A DNA stretch of 62,556 bases from Bacilli bacterium (GCA_017428485.1 JAFRQT010000038.1:1-62556), one strand, 5' to 3'; numbered from the stretch's first letter, positions 18,801 to 28,440 are shown. Numbers and translations: made by a program. Notes: generated by a model not told the origin, from the letters alone.

Positions 18801-20045
18801 ATGAAAGAAACTTACACATTAAAATTAGAAGGAAAAGATTGGAAAGATTGTTTAGAAAAAGCGTATAACAAGAAGAAAAAAGATATAAAGATGGACGGGT
18901 TTAGAAAAGGCGCTGTTCCATATGAAGTATATGTAAAAAAATTAGGAATCGAAGTTTTATATATGGATGCTGTTGATATGGCAGTAGACATTTTATATGC
19001 AAAATTATTAAGTGATCCTAAAACTATTACTCCAGCTGCAACACCATCAATTAATCTAAAGAGTGTTACAGAAGATTATGTTGAATTAGAATTCACTTTA
19101 GTTGCATCTCCAAAAGTAAAACTTGGAAAATATAAAGGATTAAAAATAAAAAAAGATAAAGTAGAAGTTACTGATGAAGAAGTTGAACATGAACTTGGTC
19201 ATTTAAAAGAACAATTCGCTGAAGTAAAAACTAAAGATGAAAAATCTAAAATTAAAGAGGGCGATGTTGCTGTTATAGACTTTGAAGGATTTAAAGATGG
19301 AGAAGCATTCAAGGGTGGAAAAGGAACTGATTATTCATTAACAATTGGTTCTCATACATTTATTCCAGGATTTGAAGAAGCATTAGTTGGCCTTAAGAAA
19401 GGTGATAATAAAGATGTAAACGTTACATTCCCAGAAAATTATCATTCTGAAGAATTAAAAGGTCAACCAGTAGTATTTAAAGTAACTATTAAAGAAGTAA
19501 AAGAAAGAGTATTGCCTGAATTTAATGAAGATTTCTTCGCTGATTTAAATGTTGGTGGAGTAGCCAATTTAGATGATTTAAAGAATTATATTAGAGAAAA
19601 TAAAAAAGCTGAACGTGAACATCAATTAGAAGATGAATATCTATTCAAATGTTTAGATAAAGTAGTTGAAGGCTCTACATTTGAAATACCAGAAGAAATG
19701 ACTGAAGATGAAGTTAATAGATTAGTAAGAGAATTTTCTGAAAAATTACAATATCAAGGATTAAAACTAGAAGATTACTTAAAGTTCTCAAATTCAAACT
19801 TAGAAGAATTTAAAAAGACTCTAGTACCAGAAGCAAATAAAAGAGTAGGATATAGACTTGTTATGGATGCTATAGTAGATGCTGAAAAATTAGAAGTTAC
19901 TGATAAAGAATTAGAAGATGGACTTAATGAAGCAGCTGAAAAATATGGTATGAAGAGAGAAGATTTTGAAAAAGAAATAGGTAATAAAGAATTATTTAAA
20001 TATGATTTATTAATGAAAAAAGCAATGAAAGTTGTTACTGAATAA
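18801..20045 (+). CDS. tig: Trigger factor
   Basis: 414 residues. N-terminal ribosome-binding domain with the GFRKGAVP signature at about residues 34-41, FKBP-type prolyl isomerase domain at about 145-235 (GDVAVIDFEGFKDGE, GSHTFIPGFEEALVG), then the helical C-terminal chaperone arms. It sits at the exit tunnel and folds nascent chains. Start follows GGGAGGAATT. Single-gene unit with its own terminator. Confidence 0.97.
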   Translation: MKETYTLKLEGKDWKDCLEKAYNKKKKDIKMDGFRKGAVPYEVYVKKLGIEVLYMDAVDMAVDILYAKLLSDPKTITPAATPSINLKSVTEDYVELEFTLVASPKVKLGKYKGLKIKKDKVEVTDEEVEHELGHLKEQFAEVKTKDEKSKIKEGDVAVIDFEGFKDGEAFKGGKGTDYSLTIGSHTFIPGFEEALVGLKKGDNKDVNVTFPENYHSEELKGQPVVFKVTIKEVKERVLPEFNEDFFADLNVGGVANLDDLKNYIRENKKAEREHQLEDEYLFKCLDKVVEGSTFEIPEEMTEDEVNRLVREFSEKLQYQGLKLEDYLKFSNSNLEEFKKTLVPEANKRVGYRLVMDAIVDAEKLEVTDKELEDGLNEAAEKYGMKREDFEKEIGNKELFKYDLLMKKAMKVVTE

Positions 20046-20070
20046 AACTAGTAAAAATTACTAGTTTTTA
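20044..20070 (+). terminator. Intrinsic terminator of tig
   Basis: AAAACTAGTA/TACTAGTTTT stem then T-rich tail. A very similar hairpin ends the next gene. Confidence 0.85.
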
Positions 20071-20110
20071 TTTTTATATTATTGTATAATTATTTTGAAA
20101 GGTAGGAAGT

Positions 20111-21286
20111 ATGAAAAAAATAGGAGATTCATTTAAAGGAATTATTGGAGGTTTTGTCCTAATAGCTGTTGCTGTAGTCCTTCTTTGGTGGAACGAAGGA
20201 AACAATGTTAGAAACTTAAAAACAACAGCGGAAATGGGAAAGAATTATATTGATGTAAGTAGCGAAAAAGTGAATTCAGAAAATGAAGGAAAATTAGTCG
20301 CAACATCAGGTAAACTTATTAATGAAGAAGAATTAACTGATACTAAATTTAATGTAAAAGTTACAACTCCTTTATTAAAAAGAACAGTTGAAGTATATCA
20401 ATGGGAAGAGGAAAAAGAAACTGATTCTAGTGATAATACAACTTATAATTATAAGAAAGTATGGAGTAGTTCACTAATTGATTCTAGTGATTTCCACAAT
20501 GGTGGACACACTAATCCAACAACTAAACTATATGAAGATGAAACTTACACTTCAACAGATGTAAAAGTTGGTGCATTTAGTTTAAGTAATGAACAAGTAT
20601 TAACTTTAAGTACTAAAGGAACTGTAAGCACATTTGATACTGATTTTGTTAAAGAATTAGGATTTACTGCATATGGTAATTATTTAACTAATGCAGAAGA
20701 TATTAATAATCCAAAAATAGGGGATTATAGAATTATATTTGAATACAATAATTCTAGCGAAGTAAGTGTACTTGCTGTACAAAAAGGAAATTCATTTGTT
20801 GATTATGTATCATCTGCAGATAAAACTATCAATAGAGTAATGGATGGGGTTTTATCTGGAGAAGAAATGATAAATGTAATTAAAAAAGAAAATAAAATAC
20901 TAAAATGGATTTTAAGGGCTGTAGGAATAATTCTATGTGCAGCTGGATTTGGTGCAATATTAAAGCCAATAAGTACTATTGCTGGTTATGTACCTATTTT
21001 AGGAAGTATAGTAGGGGCAGCAGTAGGACTTGTATCATTCTTATTAGGCCTTGCAGTTTCATTAGTAGTAATAGCCATTGCATGGATTAGGTTTAGACCT
21101 GTACTTGGAATTTGCTTACTAGCTGCGGTAGTAGCAATAATTGTTCTACTAATAACTAAATTCAAAAATAAGAAGCAAGAAACTCCAGTAACTCCTGTAG
21201 AAAATGCTAATACACCAGTTCAAGAAACTCCATCAGTTAATGAATCAGAAGTTCAAAATACAGATTCACAAGATAACAATATATAA
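20111..21286 (+). CDS. TMEM43-family membrane protein
   Basis: 391 residues. One N-terminal membrane helix (about 10-27, ending LLWWNEG), a large loop domain of about 230 residues including TPLLKRTVEVYQWEEE, then three to four hydrophobic helices (about 265-355) and a Pro/Thr-rich tail. The WWNEG motif, QWEE motif and topology match the TMEM43/LUMA family, found in bacteria as well as in the nuclear envelope of animals. Function in bacteria is not known. Single-gene unit. Confidence 0.8.
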   Translation: MKKIGDSFKGIIGGFVLIAVAVVLLWWNEGNNVRNLKTTAEMGKNYIDVSSEKVNSENEGKLVATSGKLINEEELTDTKFNVKVTTPLLKRTVEVYQWEEEKETDSSDNTTYNYKKVWSSSLIDSSDFHNGGHTNPTTKLYEDETYTSTDVKVGAFSLSNEQVLTLSTKGTVSTFDTDFVKELGFTAYGNYLTNAEDINNPKIGDYRIIFEYNNSSEVSVLAVQKGNSFVDYVSSADKTINRVMDGVLSGEEMINVIKKENKILKWILRAVGIILCAAGFGAILKPISTIAGYVPILGSIVGAAVGLVSFLLGLAVSLVVIAIAWIRFRPVLGICLLAAVVAIIVLLITKFKNKKQETPVTPVENANTPVQETPSVNESEVQNTDSQDNNI

Positions 21287-21290
21287 TAAA

Positions 21291-21316
21291 AAAACTAGTA
21301 CTACTAGTTTTTTTAA
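21291..21316. terminator. Bidirectional terminator TMEM43-like / tex
   Basis: AAAACTAGT/ACTAGTTTT stem with T runs on both strands between convergent genes. Confidence 0.85.
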
Positions 21317-23457
21317 TTATTTGGATTTATTAGAGAAAGAGATACTTTCTCTTTTTCTTTGTTTATATCAATTACATAACATTTAACAATATCACCCACA
21401 CTTAGTACTTCACTAGGATGTTTAATATACTTATTTGTTATTTTAGATATATGTACTAATGCATCATTATGAAGTCCTATATCTATGAAAGCTCCAAAAT
21501 CAACTACATTACGAACAGTTCCCTCAAGTTCCATATTTAATTTTAAGTTATCTATTGTTAATATATCACTCTTTAAAAGAGGCATTTCAAAATTGTCTCT
21601 AAAGTCCCTATTAGGTGCTTTTAAGGATTCAATAATATCGGTTAATGTATACATATCAATGTCTAATTCTTTAGATATAGAAGATATATCTATTATATTT
21701 AGTTCATTTATTAATTTCTCACTTCCTAAATCTTTAGTTGTCATATTTAAGTGAGATAATAGTTTTAATGTTTTATCATAACTTTCAGTATGTATATTAG
21801 TTTGATCAAGTGGATTATCTCCATCAATAACTCTCATGAATCCTATTGATTGTTCATATATTTTATCATTTAATAATTTTTTCTTTTTTATTTCTTCTCT
21901 TGATTTAATCTTTCCATTATCTTCTCTATATTTAATAATTTTATCAATGGCTGTTTTAGTCAAACCAGAAATATATTTTAATATAGAAGGTGAAGCAGTA
22001 TTAATATTAACTCCAACATTATTAACACATTTTGATACTGTAAAATCTAAACTATCTGATAATTTCTTTTGAGAAACATCATGCTGATACTGACCAACTC
22101 CTATAGATTTAGGATCTATTTTAACAAGTTCATTTAATGGGTCTTGTAGTCTTCTTGCAATTGAAATAGCGCTTCTTTTTTCAACTGTTAAATCGGGGAA
22201 CTCTTTTATAGCAAGAGGGCTAGCAGAATATACAGATGCTCCTGCTTCAGATACAATTGCGTATTTACATGTTTTAATATCTTCTAGAGTTTCACTTATT
22301 AACTTTTCGCTTTCACGAGAAGCAGTTCCATTACCAATAGATATTAATTCAATATTATATTTAGTTATTAAATCTTTAATAACTTTTTTAGATTGTTCCC
22401 ACTCATTTTTAGGTTCATGTGGATATATAACAGATATATTTAATACTTTTGATGTAGAATCAACTACAGCAAGTTTACAACCAGTTCTATATGCAGGATC
22501 AAATCCTAAAACTGTTTTATCTTTCATTGGAGGTATTAATAAAAGATTTTCCAAATTATCTTTAAATACTTCAATTGATTCATCTTCACTTTTCTCAGTT
22601 AATTCACTTCTTATTTCACGTTCAATTGATGGTCCAATTAATCTTTTGTAGCTATCAGTAATAGCTTCTTTTATATAATCATTTACAGGACTATCTTTTT
22701 TAATTAATTTACTTTGTAGATACGATTCAATATCATCAACATTTACATCAATAGAGACATTTAAAATCTTTTCATTTTCACCTCTATTAATTGCCAACAC
22801 TCTATGAGGTTTAATATATTTTACACTTTCACTAAAATCATAATACATTTCATATGTTTTATTAATATCTTCAGCATTCTTTTTTAATTTAGAAATAATT
22901 ATTCCATTCTTATAAAAATAACTTCTAATCCATTTTCTAAAATATGCATTGTCACTTATCCATTCTGCAATTATGTATTTAGCACCAGTAATTGCATCTT
23001 CTTTAGTTTTAACATTTTCATTTAAAAATTTATTAACCATTTCATCTGTAAAATTAGATGGTTCACTCATTATTATTTTAGCAAGACCTTCAAGCCCATT
23101 TTTTATAGCTTCGGTTGCTTTAGTTTTTTTCTTTTCTTTAAATGGAGCATATATATCTTCAACTTCAACTAGTTTTTGTGCTTTCATAATATTTTCTTTT
23201 ATTTCATCTGTTAATAATCCTTTTTCATCGATTAGTCTAATAACATCTTCTTTTCTTTTAAGTAAATTTACTTGATATTCATATACTTCACTAATTTTTC
23301 TTATTTGTTCTTCATCTAAAGCACCAGTTGCTTCCTTTCGATATCTTGCTATAAAAGGAATAGTATTTCCTTCTTCTAATAATTTTAAAACAGTACTTGT
23401 TTGAGTACTTTTAATATTTAATTCATTACTAATTTCATTTATAATTTCTTCATTCAT
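21313..23457 (-). CDS. tex: Tex-family RNA-binding transcription accessory protein
   Basis: 714 residues, standard length. N-terminal helical domain with NTIPFIARYRKEATGALDEE, YqgF-like domain (TVLGFDPAYRTGCKLAVVD), helix-hairpin-helix region (VGVNINTASPSILKYISGL), and a C-terminal S1 RNA-binding domain from about 640 (GTVRNVVDFGAFIDIGLHND). Tex proteins bind nucleic acid and RNA polymerase and affect gene expression and ribosome hibernation. Monocistronic. Confidence 0.97.
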   Translation of the reverse strand: MNEEIINEISNELNIKSTQTSTVLKLLEEGNTIPFIARYRKEATGALDEEQIRKISEVYEYQVNLLKRKEDVIRLIDEKGLLTDEIKENIMKAQKLVEVEDIYAPFKEKKKTKATEAIKNGLEGLAKIIMSEPSNFTDEMVNKFLNENVKTKEDAITGAKYIIAEWISDNAYFRKWIRSYFYKNGIIISKLKKNAEDINKTYEMYYDFSESVKYIKPHRVLAINRGENEKILNVSIDVNVDDIESYLQSKLIKKDSPVNDYIKEAITDSYKRLIGPSIEREIRSELTEKSEDESIEVFKDNLENLLLIPPMKDKTVLGFDPAYRTGCKLAVVDSTSKVLNISVIYPHEPKNEWEQSKKVIKDLITKYNIELISIGNGTASRESEKLISETLEDIKTCKYAIVSEAGASVYSASPLAIKEFPDLTVEKRSAISIARRLQDPLNELVKIDPKSIGVGQYQHDVSQKKLSDSLDFTVSKCVNNVGVNINTASPSILKYISGLTKTAIDKIIKYREDNGKIKSREEIKKKKLLNDKIYEQSIGFMRVIDGDNPLDQTNIHTESYDKTLKLLSHLNMTTKDLGSEKLINELNIIDISSISKELDIDMYTLTDIIESLKAPNRDFRDNFEMPLLKSDILTIDNLKLNMELEGTVRNVVDFGAFIDIGLHNDALVHISKITNKYIKHPSEVLSVGDIVKCYVIDINKEKEKVSLSLINPNN

Positions 23458-23528
23458 AATTTTCTCCCAACATTAAATATTTTATCAAAAAAACACTGAT
23501 ACTACCATACTTATTTACAATTATTTTC

Positions 23529-23557
23529 TTGACTTATTTTTAATAATAGAGTATTAT
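23529..23557 (+). promoter_or_regulatory. Promoter of tRNA-Ser
   Basis: TTGACT (23529-23534), 17-base spacer, TATTAT (23552-23557), 13 bases before the tRNA. Confidence 0.8.
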
Positions 23558-23570
23558 TTATATATGCCGT

Positions 23571-23661
23571 GGAGACATACTCAAGAGGCTGAAGAGGCGC
23601 CCCTGCTAAGGGTGTAGGTCGGGAAACTGGCGCGAGAGTTCAAATCTCTCTGTCTCCGCCA
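23571..23661 (+). tRNA. tRNA-Ser (anticodon GCT)
   Basis: Class II tRNA with 7-base acceptor stem GGAGACA/TGTCTCC, anticodon GCT within CCCTGCTAAGG, a long variable arm, T arm GTTCAAATC, discriminator G and genomically encoded CCA. Reads AGC/AGT codons. Confidence 0.95.
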
Positions 23662-23671
23662 TTAAAAAATT

Positions 23672-23697
23672 ACTCAAGTATAACTTGAGTTTTTTTG
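23672..23697 (+). terminator. Terminator of tRNA-Ser
   Basis: ACTCAAG/CTTGAGT stem with 5-base loop and seven T. Confidence 0.85.
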
Positions 23698-23778
23698 TAA
23701 AACAAAGCGTAAAAAACATACGGACTTATTGAATAATAATATATATAAAATATAATAATGTTTGAAAGAAGGAATATT

Positions 23779-24876
23779 ATGGAAGAAAAGAAAAATATTT
23801 TACCAATAATAACAATATGTGTAATTATAGGACTATGTGCAATTGGAGTAGTGGTGTATCTAATAAATAATAATAATGAAGAAAATAATAACAAGCCTAA
23901 TGATACAACGATTATTGATAACAATGAAACAGAAAATATAGAAGATGAAACAACTATAGATAATACCGAAGAAGAAAATACTGAAGATGAAGATATAGAG
24001 GAATGTAATAATTATTCATTATTTTTTAAATCTGAGAAAACTATTTCTAAAGATTATAGTTCATTATTATCAGAGTTAGATTTTACTAACAAAACAGCTG
24101 TATATTGTTTAGAAGATCAATGCAAATTTGATGAAAGCGAACTGTTAACGGATGATATGTATGATAGCGGTATAACCAGTGCCACAAGTGATTTTAAAGC
24201 AGAAATTAAAGATGGAAAAGTAGTTATAACTACAGAAGATGGAACAATCACATTAGATAACAAAAATGTTATATCAATCAAAGCAATTTTTAATGTATCT
24301 GATGGAGTAAATCTATACATGCTTGATGGCAATAATAATTTACATTTGTTTGATAAATATAGTAAAAAAGTAGAAAAACTTTATAGTAATGTTAAAGATT
24401 TTACTGTATTTGAAGGTAATAATTATATTAGTGTTATTGAACCTTCTGAAGGACAAAATATAAAAGTAGCATTACATACAACAGATGGAAAATTAATGTT
24501 GAGTGGTTTTCTTGAAGAAGGATATCATGATATTAAAAAACTAGATTATGCAATTGTTCATTCAGATGACTTAGATTTTGGAGATATTATAGTATCACAA
24601 TCAAATAAATATACATATGAAAAGAATAATGGCAAAGAAATAATAGTTAAAGAATTATTTATTTCTAGCAATAGATTATATATTTATACTTCAGATGAAG
24701 AATTACTTAGTACTCCATTAGATGAAAATGTTGATTATTGCAATATGAAATATACAAAAGTTAAGAGTTCTAATGTTAAATCAGTAACTTATAATGATAA
24801 GAATAAAAAAGTAACTATTAAATTTAGTGATGGAAGCACTGAAACTTATAGTTATTCATATAGAATAGATATTTAA
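23779..24876 (+). CDS. Membrane-anchored hypothetical protein
   Basis: 365 residues from ATG 23779, after GAAGGAATATT. Short cytosolic N-terminus, one membrane helix (about 9-30), a highly acidic, Asn/Glu/Thr-rich tether of about 50 residues, then a domain of repeated beta-strand units (LYMLDGNNNLHLFDK, YISVIEP, LYIYTSDEELLSTP) reminiscent of a beta-propeller. No catalytic motif is recognised. Probably displayed outside the cell; function unknown. Confidence 0.7.
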   Translation: MEEKKNILPIITICVIIGLCAIGVVVYLINNNNEENNNKPNDTTIIDNNETENIEDETTIDNTEEENTEDEDIEECNNYSLFFKSEKTISKDYSSLLSELDFTNKTAVYCLEDQCKFDESELLTDDMYDSGITSATSDFKAEIKDGKVVITTEDGTITLDNKNVISIKAIFNVSDGVNLYMLDGNNNLHLFDKYSKKVEKLYSNVKDFTVFEGNNYISVIEPSEGQNIKVALHTTDGKLMLSGFLEEGYHDIKKLDYAIVHSDDLDFGDIIVSQSNKYTYEKNNGKEIIVKELFISSNRLYIYTSDEELLSTPLDENVDYCNMKYTKVKSSNVKSVTYNDKNKKVTIKFSDGSTETYSYSYRIDI

Positions 24877-24892
24877 AAATATCTATTTTTTT
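24864..24892 (+). terminator. Intrinsic terminator
   Basis: AATAGATAT/ATATCTATT stem overlapping the gene end, then seven T. Confidence 0.8.
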
Positions 24893-24927
24893 ATTAAAAA
24901 AACTTGCATTATTTGTCGAATTTTGTT

Positions 24928-24944
24928 ATTCTTAATTTAAGAAT
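24928..24944. promoter_or_regulatory. Perfect 17-base dyad, candidate operator
   Basis: ATTCTTAA-T-TTAAGAAT lies between a weak -35 (TTGTTA, 24924) and -10 (TATAGG, 24947) upstream of the small membrane protein gene. Binder unknown. Confidence 0.4.
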
Positions 24945-24971
24945 GATATAGGCAATAAGGAAGTGAATACA

Positions 24972-25211
24972 ATGAATGAAAATACATTATTTCAGACAAC
25001 TGCAATTATAGATATAGAAGAAGAAATGAGAAAAGAAGAAGAACTTATGAATACAATAAGAATGGAACCTATTATTGAAAAAACAGTAATAGAAGAAGAA
25101 CCAGTTGTTGCGAAAAAGAAAAAGATGATTAAGGTTACGGATTATTTCTTAATAACACTCATTGTATTACTTAGTGCTGCATTTTTTATGGTTGTATTAA
25201 AAGTTAATTAA
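24972..25211 (+). CDS. Small C-terminally anchored membrane protein
   Basis: 79 residues from ATG 24972 (AAGGAAG ten bases upstream; an in-frame GTG at 24963 is too close to it). A Glu-rich N-terminal half and a basic patch (AKKKKMIK) precede a single hydrophobic helix near the C-terminus (about 57-77), so the bulk should face the cytoplasm. No known family. It has its own terminator and lies before gltX. Confidence 0.65.
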   Translation: MNENTLFQTTAIIDIEEEMRKEEELMNTIRMEPIIEKTVIEEEPVVAKKKKMIKVTDYFLITLIVLLSAAFFMVVLKVN

Positions 25212-25234
25212 CAAGACATTAAGTCTTGTTTTAA
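25210..25234 (+). terminator. Intrinsic terminator
   Basis: AACAAGAC/GTCTTGTT stem and short T run between the small membrane protein and gltX. Confidence 0.75.
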
Positions 25235-25277
25235 TTTGCTAAATATTATATAATTTATAGCATGAAAGAGGGATATT

Positions 25278-26927
25278 ATGACAAATAAAGATTTAGCTGA
25301 TTTTTTATTTCCAGATATTGATAAAACAGTAGCTGATTATGAAAAAATATATCCAAAAAGAGATTTAGATGAAAATGCATGTGTTACTAGATATGCACCA
25401 AGTCCTACTGGATTTATGCATATTGGTAATTTCTACTCAGTAGTAGTTGATTATGTAATTGCTAAACAAAGTAATGGTGTGTTTTTCCTTAGAAATGAAG
25501 ATACAGATCAGGCAAGAGAAGTAGAGGGAGCTGTAGAATATATTAGACATGTACTTGAACATTATAAGTTAAATCCTGATGAATATGAGTATAGAGATAC
25601 TAATGATTCTAAAGGAAATTATGGTCCATATATTCAATCTGAAAGAAAAAATATATATAAAGCATTTATAAAAGAATTAGTATCTATGGGAAAAGCATAT
25701 CCATGTTTCTTAACTCAAGAAGAAATGGATACTATTAGGGAAAATCAATCTAAAGCAAAAGCTAGAATAGGTATTTATGGTAAGTTTGCTAAATATAGAA
25801 ATTTATCTGTAGAAGAAGCAATAGAGAAAGTTAAAAATGGAGAAAATTATACTATTAGATTAAAAAGTGAAGGTGACTTTGATGAAAAGTTTACTTTCCA
25901 TGATTTAGCAAATGGAGATATGGAATTACACGAAAATGATATAGATACTATTATCTATAAATCTTCAACAGAACTTCCAACATATCATTTTGCACATTTA
26001 GTTGATGACCATTTAATGCATACAACACATGTAATTCGTGGACAAGAATGGATGTCATCAATTCCTGTACATTATGAATTATTTAAAACATTTGGATTTG
26101 AACTTCCTAAATATATTCATACTCCATTAATTCTAAAAAAAGATGGAGATAAAATAAGAAAAATATCTAAGAGATTAGATCCAGAAGCAAGAATGGCATA
26201 TTATGAAGAAAAAGGATATCCAATATATTCAGTAATTGAAGCAATTATGACTATAGCAAACTCTAACTATGAAGCATGGAGAGAGACACATCCAGAAAGT
26301 CCATTTACTGATTTTGAATTTTCTCCTAAAAAAATGAGTGCTTCAGGTGCATTATTTGATTTAGATAAATTAGATAATATATCTAAAAATTATTTAAGTA
26401 AATTGAAAGCAACAGAAGTATTTGATTTATTAGATACTTGGACAAAAGAATATGATCCCGAATTTAATGAACTAATTAATAAGTATAAAGAATATACAAT
26501 TAGCATTTTAAATATAGAAAGAGAGCAAGAAAAGCCAAGAAAAGATTTTGCTTGTATGAAAGAAATCAAGAATTTAATTTTCTATATGTATAAAGAATTA
26601 TTTAACCCAACTGAATATGAATGGAAAAATATAACAGATAAGAATGAGATTAAAAATATATTGAATATTTATATGGATAAATATTATGATTATAATGATG
26701 ATAAAGATACTTGGTTTAATAAAGTAAAATTATTATGTGATGAACTTGGATATGCATCTAATATAAAAGAATATAAACAAAATCCAGAAAACTTTAAGGG
26801 TAGTGTAGTAGACATAAGTACAGTTATTAGAGTTTCAGTAACATCAAGATCTAATACACCAGACTTATATGAGTTATTAAAACTACTTGGAAAAGAAGAA
26901 ATATTAAGAAGAATTGATATGATTTAA
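25278..26927 (+). CDS. gltX: Glutamyl-tRNA synthetase
   Basis: 549 residues, the longer form seen in Clostridia and relatives. YAPSPTGFMHIGNFYS holds the class I HIGH motif at about residue 48, and KIRKISKRLDPEA the KMSKS-like motif. RNEDTDQAREVEGAVEYI and THVIRGQEWMSS are typical GluRS segments. It charges tRNA-Glu in the cytoplasm. No T-box or other leader is seen upstream. GluRS versus a non-discriminating form cannot be told from sequence. Confidence 0.96.
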   Translation: MTNKDLADFLFPDIDKTVADYEKIYPKRDLDENACVTRYAPSPTGFMHIGNFYSVVVDYVIAKQSNGVFFLRNEDTDQAREVEGAVEYIRHVLEHYKLNPDEYEYRDTNDSKGNYGPYIQSERKNIYKAFIKELVSMGKAYPCFLTQEEMDTIRENQSKAKARIGIYGKFAKYRNLSVEEAIEKVKNGENYTIRLKSEGDFDEKFTFHDLANGDMELHENDIDTIIYKSSTELPTYHFAHLVDDHLMHTTHVIRGQEWMSSIPVHYELFKTFGFELPKYIHTPLILKKDGDKIRKISKRLDPEARMAYYEEKGYPIYSVIEAIMTIANSNYEAWRETHPESPFTDFEFSPKKMSASGALFDLDKLDNISKNYLSKLKATEVFDLLDTWTKEYDPEFNELINKYKEYTISILNIEREQEKPRKDFACMKEIKNLIFYMYKELFNPTEYEWKNITDKNEIKNILNIYMDKYYDYNDDKDTWFNKVKLLCDELGYASNIKEYKQNPENFKGSVVDISTVIRVSVTSRSNTPDLYELLKLLGKEEILRRIDMI

Positions 26928-26950
26928 AGCACTTTAAAAGTGCTTTTTTT
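26926..26950 (+). terminator. Intrinsic terminator of gltX
   Basis: AAAGCACTT/AAGTGCTTT stem followed by T run, overlapping the stop. Confidence 0.85.
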
Positions 26951-26951
26951 A

Positions 26952-26980
26952 TTGACAAAATAGCTATTATATATTATATT
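26952..26980 (+). promoter_or_regulatory. Promoter of tRNA-Trp
   Basis: TTGACA (26952-26957), 17-base spacer, TATATT (26975-26980), 11 bases before the tRNA. Confidence 0.8.
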
Positions 26981-26991
26981 ATTTATGGCAT

Positions 26992-27065
26992 AGGGGTATG
27001 GTTCAATGGTAGAATATTGGTCTCCAAAACCACAGATGAGGGTTCGATTCCTTCTACCCCTGCCA
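26992..27065 (+). tRNA. tRNA-Trp (anticodon CCA)
   Basis: Acceptor stem AGGGGTA/TACCCCT, anticodon CCA in GGTCTCCAAAACC, T arm GGTTCGATTCC, discriminator G and encoded CCA. It reads only UGG, in line with the standard code. The discriminator G pairs with the variable C of the T-box UGGC sequence in front of trpS at 41680. Its last ten bases recur at 29039. Confidence 0.96.
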
Positions 27066-27079
27066 TAGTGTTAGTTACT

Positions 27080-27109
27080 GCGGACAAATGAATGTTTTGC
27101 CCGCTTTTT
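27080..27109 (+). terminator. Terminator of tRNA-Trp
   Basis: GCGG-CAAA/TTTG-CCGC stem with one mismatch, then TTTTTA. Confidence 0.75.
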
Positions 27110-27138
27110 ATTTTAAAAAAAAAGTCATTATGACTTTT

Positions 27139-27552
27139 TTAAGGAACTAGCTTTTTTTGTAAATTCTGAACTCTTCTAACTTTGATAGCAACAGCACCAC
27201 GTTCTTTTTCCATTTCTGGAGTATAGAATTTTCTTATTTCAGTTTGAACTATTTCATCAGTTTCTCTTCCTTCAAAACCTGTATCTCTTTTAGGTAATGA
27301 ATCATATAAATGAGTAAAATCTTCAAATTCAATTTTTTCTTCTATTTCTAACATAATACTATCATCTGGAACTATGCCTGCTTCTTTTTCTTCAGGTGTT
27401 GCCTCTCTTCTTAAACAAATAAGATCTCCAACTTTCATAGCTTTTCTTCTAGCATCATTAGTTCTAGCTTCATATATCTTTGTTCCTTCAACCACTAAAT
27501 CATAGTATTCTGGTCTAATAGTCATATCATGAACAACTTTTTCTTCTTCCAT
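27139..27552 (-). CDS. ASCH domain protein
   Basis: 137 residues behind a strong AAGGAGGTAAGATAA site. MTIRPEYYDLVVEGTKIYEAR followed by KAMKVGDLICLRRE is the beta-barrel core of the ASCH superfamily, which binds RNA or modified nucleosides. Some members are RNases or N4-acetylcytidine amidohydrolases; this one cannot be placed further. It lies in the short island behind tRNA-Trp. Confidence 0.8.
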   Translation of the reverse strand: MEEEKVVHDMTIRPEYYDLVVEGTKIYEARTNDARRKAMKVGDLICLRREATPEEKEAGIVPDDSIMLEIEEKIEFEDFTHLYDSLPKRDTGFEGRETDEIVQTEIRKFYTPEMEKERGAVAIKVRRVQNLQKKLVP

Positions 27553-27618
27553 TTATCTTACCTCCTTAATAACTTATTATAAATGAATTAAAGAATATAT
27601 GCAATAATAATCATGATT

Positions 27619-27646
27619 TTGACTTTTTATAAAAATGTGTTATATT
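27619..27646 (+). promoter_or_regulatory. Candidate + strand promoter upstream of the 205-residue gene
   Basis: TTGACT (27619-27624), 16-base spacer, TATATT (27641-27646). A second candidate, TTGACT (27747)-17-TAACAT (27770), is nearer the gene. A 7-base inverted repeat ATTGATA/TATCAAT lies between them at 27656-27676. The rest of the 27553-27796 gap shows nothing recognisable. Confidence 0.45.
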
Positions 27647-27796
27647 GAGTGTGGAATTGATACTTTTTATATCAATAATCTAAATGAGAAGCATAATCTA
27701 TGTGAACTAGAAAAATATTTTAAACTAGCTAAAAGTTGTTAAAATATTGACTTGATGTATCAAATGCGATAACATTTTAAGAGGGGGGGGAAATTA

Positions 27797-28414
27797 ATGG
27801 ATGAATTTTTTCAAAAATTAATTAAAAATAGTTTTTTAATCGGATTACAAATTGAAAATGGGCCTGATGATTTAAAGAGTCATACAATGGGATTTAAACG
27901 TGAAATTATAGGAAAGGAAAATTATACATATTTTTTTCCAGATTATGATGTAAAAAATGGAAAAAAACTTTCTGAATTTATAAAAAAATTATATCAAACT
28001 AGACAATTTGATAGTTTGTCTATTGCTAATGTTGGTAAAGAGTTATATTGTACTATTTTTGACATGAGTAATAAAGCTTATAATTGGTTTATTAGACACA
28101 ATTCACATGAAATATGTGTTGAAGAAGAGATTGGTTGGTTCGAATATTTTACGCCATTTTATAAAGCAGAAAAAATAAAAGTATGTTATAAAATCCCTAA
28201 AGAATTAGTCTTGGGTTCAATTAAATTTGATGATAAAAGTGGAAAAATGTTTTTTGTCCCTAATCCAAACTATTATATGAATTTGGATGAAGAGAGTAGA
28301 AGTACATTTATTGAAAGTTATAAAAATATAATTAGTAACGAAATAGAAAATCAGGATTATGATCAAGAATATCCATGTAGTGATATAATAACATTATCAA
28401 AAAAGATGCAATAA
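27797..28414 (+). CDS. Hypothetical protein, 205 residues
   Basis: Start at 27797, six bases after an unusual run of eight G that forms the ribosome binding site. The protein looks soluble, without signal or membrane segments; EEEIGWFEYFTPFYKAEKIK and MFFVPNPNYYMNLDEE are its most distinctive parts. I do not recognise the family. It is flanked by accessory genes in the region behind tRNA-Trp and ends in a terminator hairpin. Confidence 0.65.
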   Translation: MDEFFQKLIKNSFLIGLQIENGPDDLKSHTMGFKREIIGKENYTYFFPDYDVKNGKKLSEFIKKLYQTRQFDSLSIANVGKELYCTIFDMSNKAYNWFIRHNSHEICVEEEIGWFEYFTPFYKAEKIKVCYKIPKELVLGSIKFDDKSGKMFFVPNPNYYMNLDEESRSTFIESYKNIISNEIENQDYDQEYPCSDIITLSKKMQ

Positions 28415-28440
28415 AAAACGCCGAATATCGACGCTTTTTT
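28413..28440. terminator. Terminator after the 205-residue gene
   Basis: A6-CGCCGA/TCGACG-CT6 hairpin with one mismatch. The GC-rich block after it (28441-28480) has a tandem AACTGGA; no gene supported up to 28614. Confidence 0.7.
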
